A program made the translations under genes and the position numbers. Of a stretch of 64,000 nt of DNA, positions 62,808 through 64,000 are shown one piece after another (within the stretch, counting starts at the first letter, position 1; every line of letters begins with the position of its first letter). The notes beneath the pieces were generated by a model. It was not told the DNA's origin and did not search any database. It was given only the letters and a program-made list of their open reading frames with translations. The DNA comes from Blastocladiella emersonii ATCC 22665 (Eukaryota; Blastocladiomycota; Blastocladiomycetes; Blastocladiales; Blastocladiaceae): contig JANHCV010000001.1 of the NCBI GenBank assembly GCA_025594325.1, positions 4,898,001-4,962,000 of the forward strand, given 5' to 3'.

Positions 62808-64000
62808 ATGCATCGACCCCCAAAGCCGCACCACGCGCCGCTGGCCGCCGTTAGCCCGAGCCCGGCGTCGATCCCCAGCACCTCGGCGCCACCCGCCTGG
62901 GACGACTTCCTGACCCGCGGCGCCAACGGCAAGAACGGCGCAGCCGCCAACAACCGCCGCGGTCCGCGGCCTGGCCCGCGTCGCATCGACCCGAAGCGTA
63001 CGGTGACTTTTTGATGTCATGGCGCGGTGTGTGGCGTCGCTGACCCCGTGCGCGTGTAGACCACGTCGAGCCTCTCTCCGTCGTCGGAACCGGCGTCGGC
63101 CCGAACGCACATCCCCATGCGCTCAACGTCGGCATCGCGGTGACGGCTGCGCCCGCGGCTAACGGACACGGTGCGCCGGGCAAGCAGCACCTCGCGCCGC
63201 TCCCGACCATCGCCGGCGCGGTCACTCTCCCGCCGCTCGTCAAGAAGCCGCTGCTCATCGGCAACCGCAAGCTCATCTTCGTGGGCGGAGGACCTGGATC
63301 GGGCAAAGGCGAGGGCTGCCTTCGCCTCGCCGCCGAGTTCAACCTCACGCACCTGAGCGCTGGCGACCTGCTGCGCGCCGAGGTCGCCCGCGGGACGCCG
63401 ATCGGCGCCGAGCTGAGCCGCATGATGACTGAGGGCCAGCTCGTGCCCATGGTACTGTTCATTTGCGCTACATCCGGGGCAACGACAAGAACTGACGTGT
63501 CGCGTTTCGAGTGTAGAGCGTTACGATCCAGCTGCTGCGCAACGCCATGGAGGCTGCGCTCGCCAATGCGCCTGACCATCACGCCGGCTTCCTCATCGAT
63601 GGGTTCCCGCGCGAGCTCGACCAGGCCCTCGCCTTCGAGGACGCCCTGTCGCTGTCGCCCGACGCGTTCCTGTTCCTCGATTGCCCGCTCCCCGTCCTCG
63701 AGGCTCGCCTCCTCAAGCGCGGCGAAACAAGCGGTCGCGCCGACGACAACATGGAGACGATCCGCAAGCGCTTCAACACGTTCGTGACCCAGTCGATGCC
63801 GGTCGTCGACCACTACCGCGCGCAGGGCAAGGTCATCGAAATTTCCTCTGTGCATGCTCTCGACGTCGTGTACGCCATCATCCGCGGGTCAGTCATCGCT
63901 CGGTTCCCCGACTGGGCGCCGCCTTCTGCTCTCGCGCCTGTCCTCGCTGGCCGTCCGCTCATCTTCATCCTCGGGGGCCCTGGGAGCGGCAAACAGGTCA
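62808..64000 (+). CDS. Multi-domain adenylate/NMP kinase, 5' part (runs off right edge)
   Basis: Exons 62808-62997, 63060-63451 and 63517->64000. An unusual N-terminal extension of about 130 residues (Pro/Ala/Gly/Asn-rich) leads to an NMP-kinase domain. It has P-loop GGGPGSGKGEGC at residues 139-150 (normally GKGTQC), NMP-binding HLSAGDLLRAEV, FLIDGFPRELDQA, and the lid-side GRADDNMETIRKRF. A linker then begins a second domain with another P-loop, ILGGPGSGK, exactly at the window end. The protein therefore has at least two tandem kinase units, like AK5-type or flagellar multi-domain adenylate kinases. These phosphorylate NMPs and balance adenylate charge. Thr to Glu-Gly in the first P-loop is notable because that Thr normally contacts Mg-ATP. 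Confidence 0.88.

Overview
The window is nuclear DNA from a GC-rich fungus. Genes are compact and mostly intron-containing: I modelled 36 introns, mostly 56-80 nt, and nearly all donors read GTNCGN. Coding third positions are almost always G or C, so the non-coding frames are also open over long distances. The gene content is fungal (TRA1, Mo25/Hym1, URB2, RIB3, Lunapark, profilin). Several proteins are better known from animals and early-diverging eukaryotes: a TBC1D24-type TBC-TLDc protein, a PTPDC1-type phosphatase, a PYROXD1-type oxidoreductase and a LENG1/CIR-N protein. The P450 fragment also resembles those of early-diverging fungi. I therefore favour a zoosporic or otherwise early-diverging fungus, but a GC-rich basidiomycete is not excluded. 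This placement is inference.

Layout. 0-25 kb: a partial P450 (-), URB2-like (+), TBC1D24-like (+), PTPDC1-like (-), a large unknown membrane protein (+), an Asi-like membrane RING protein (-), Lunapark (+), profilin (+), an unknown Ala/Pro-rich protein (-), and a transposase-derived ORF (+). 25.4-31.9 kb: a gene-poor island of lower GC with short tandem repeats, a frameshifted Gln-rich locus and a possible retrotransposon relic. 31.9-40 kb: Mo25, hexose-6-phosphate mutarotase, a PHO13-type phosphatase, mitochondrial IF2 and one small unknown gene. 40-51.3 kb: the four-exon TRA1 gene, encoding about 3,700 residues. 51.7-64 kb: PYROXD1-like, LENG1-like, TRM4/NCL1 tRNA methyltransferase, RIB3, a GNAT acetyltransferase, and the 5' part of a multi-domain adenylate/nucleoside-monophosphate kinase that runs off the right end.

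There are no operons or CRISPR arrays, and I recognised no tRNA or rRNA. The genes are independent housekeeping, signalling and membrane-shaping units. Many are arranged convergently with 55-115 bp between stop codons, or divergently over 0.3-1 kb shared promoter regions.

The most notable observations are a 6-nt microexon in the mutarotase gene, a profilin whose last coding exon holds only the stop codon, complementary CAG/CTG tracts inside the long first profilin intron, the near-universal C at donor position +4, and the TBC1D24/PTPDC1/PYROXD1 gene set.
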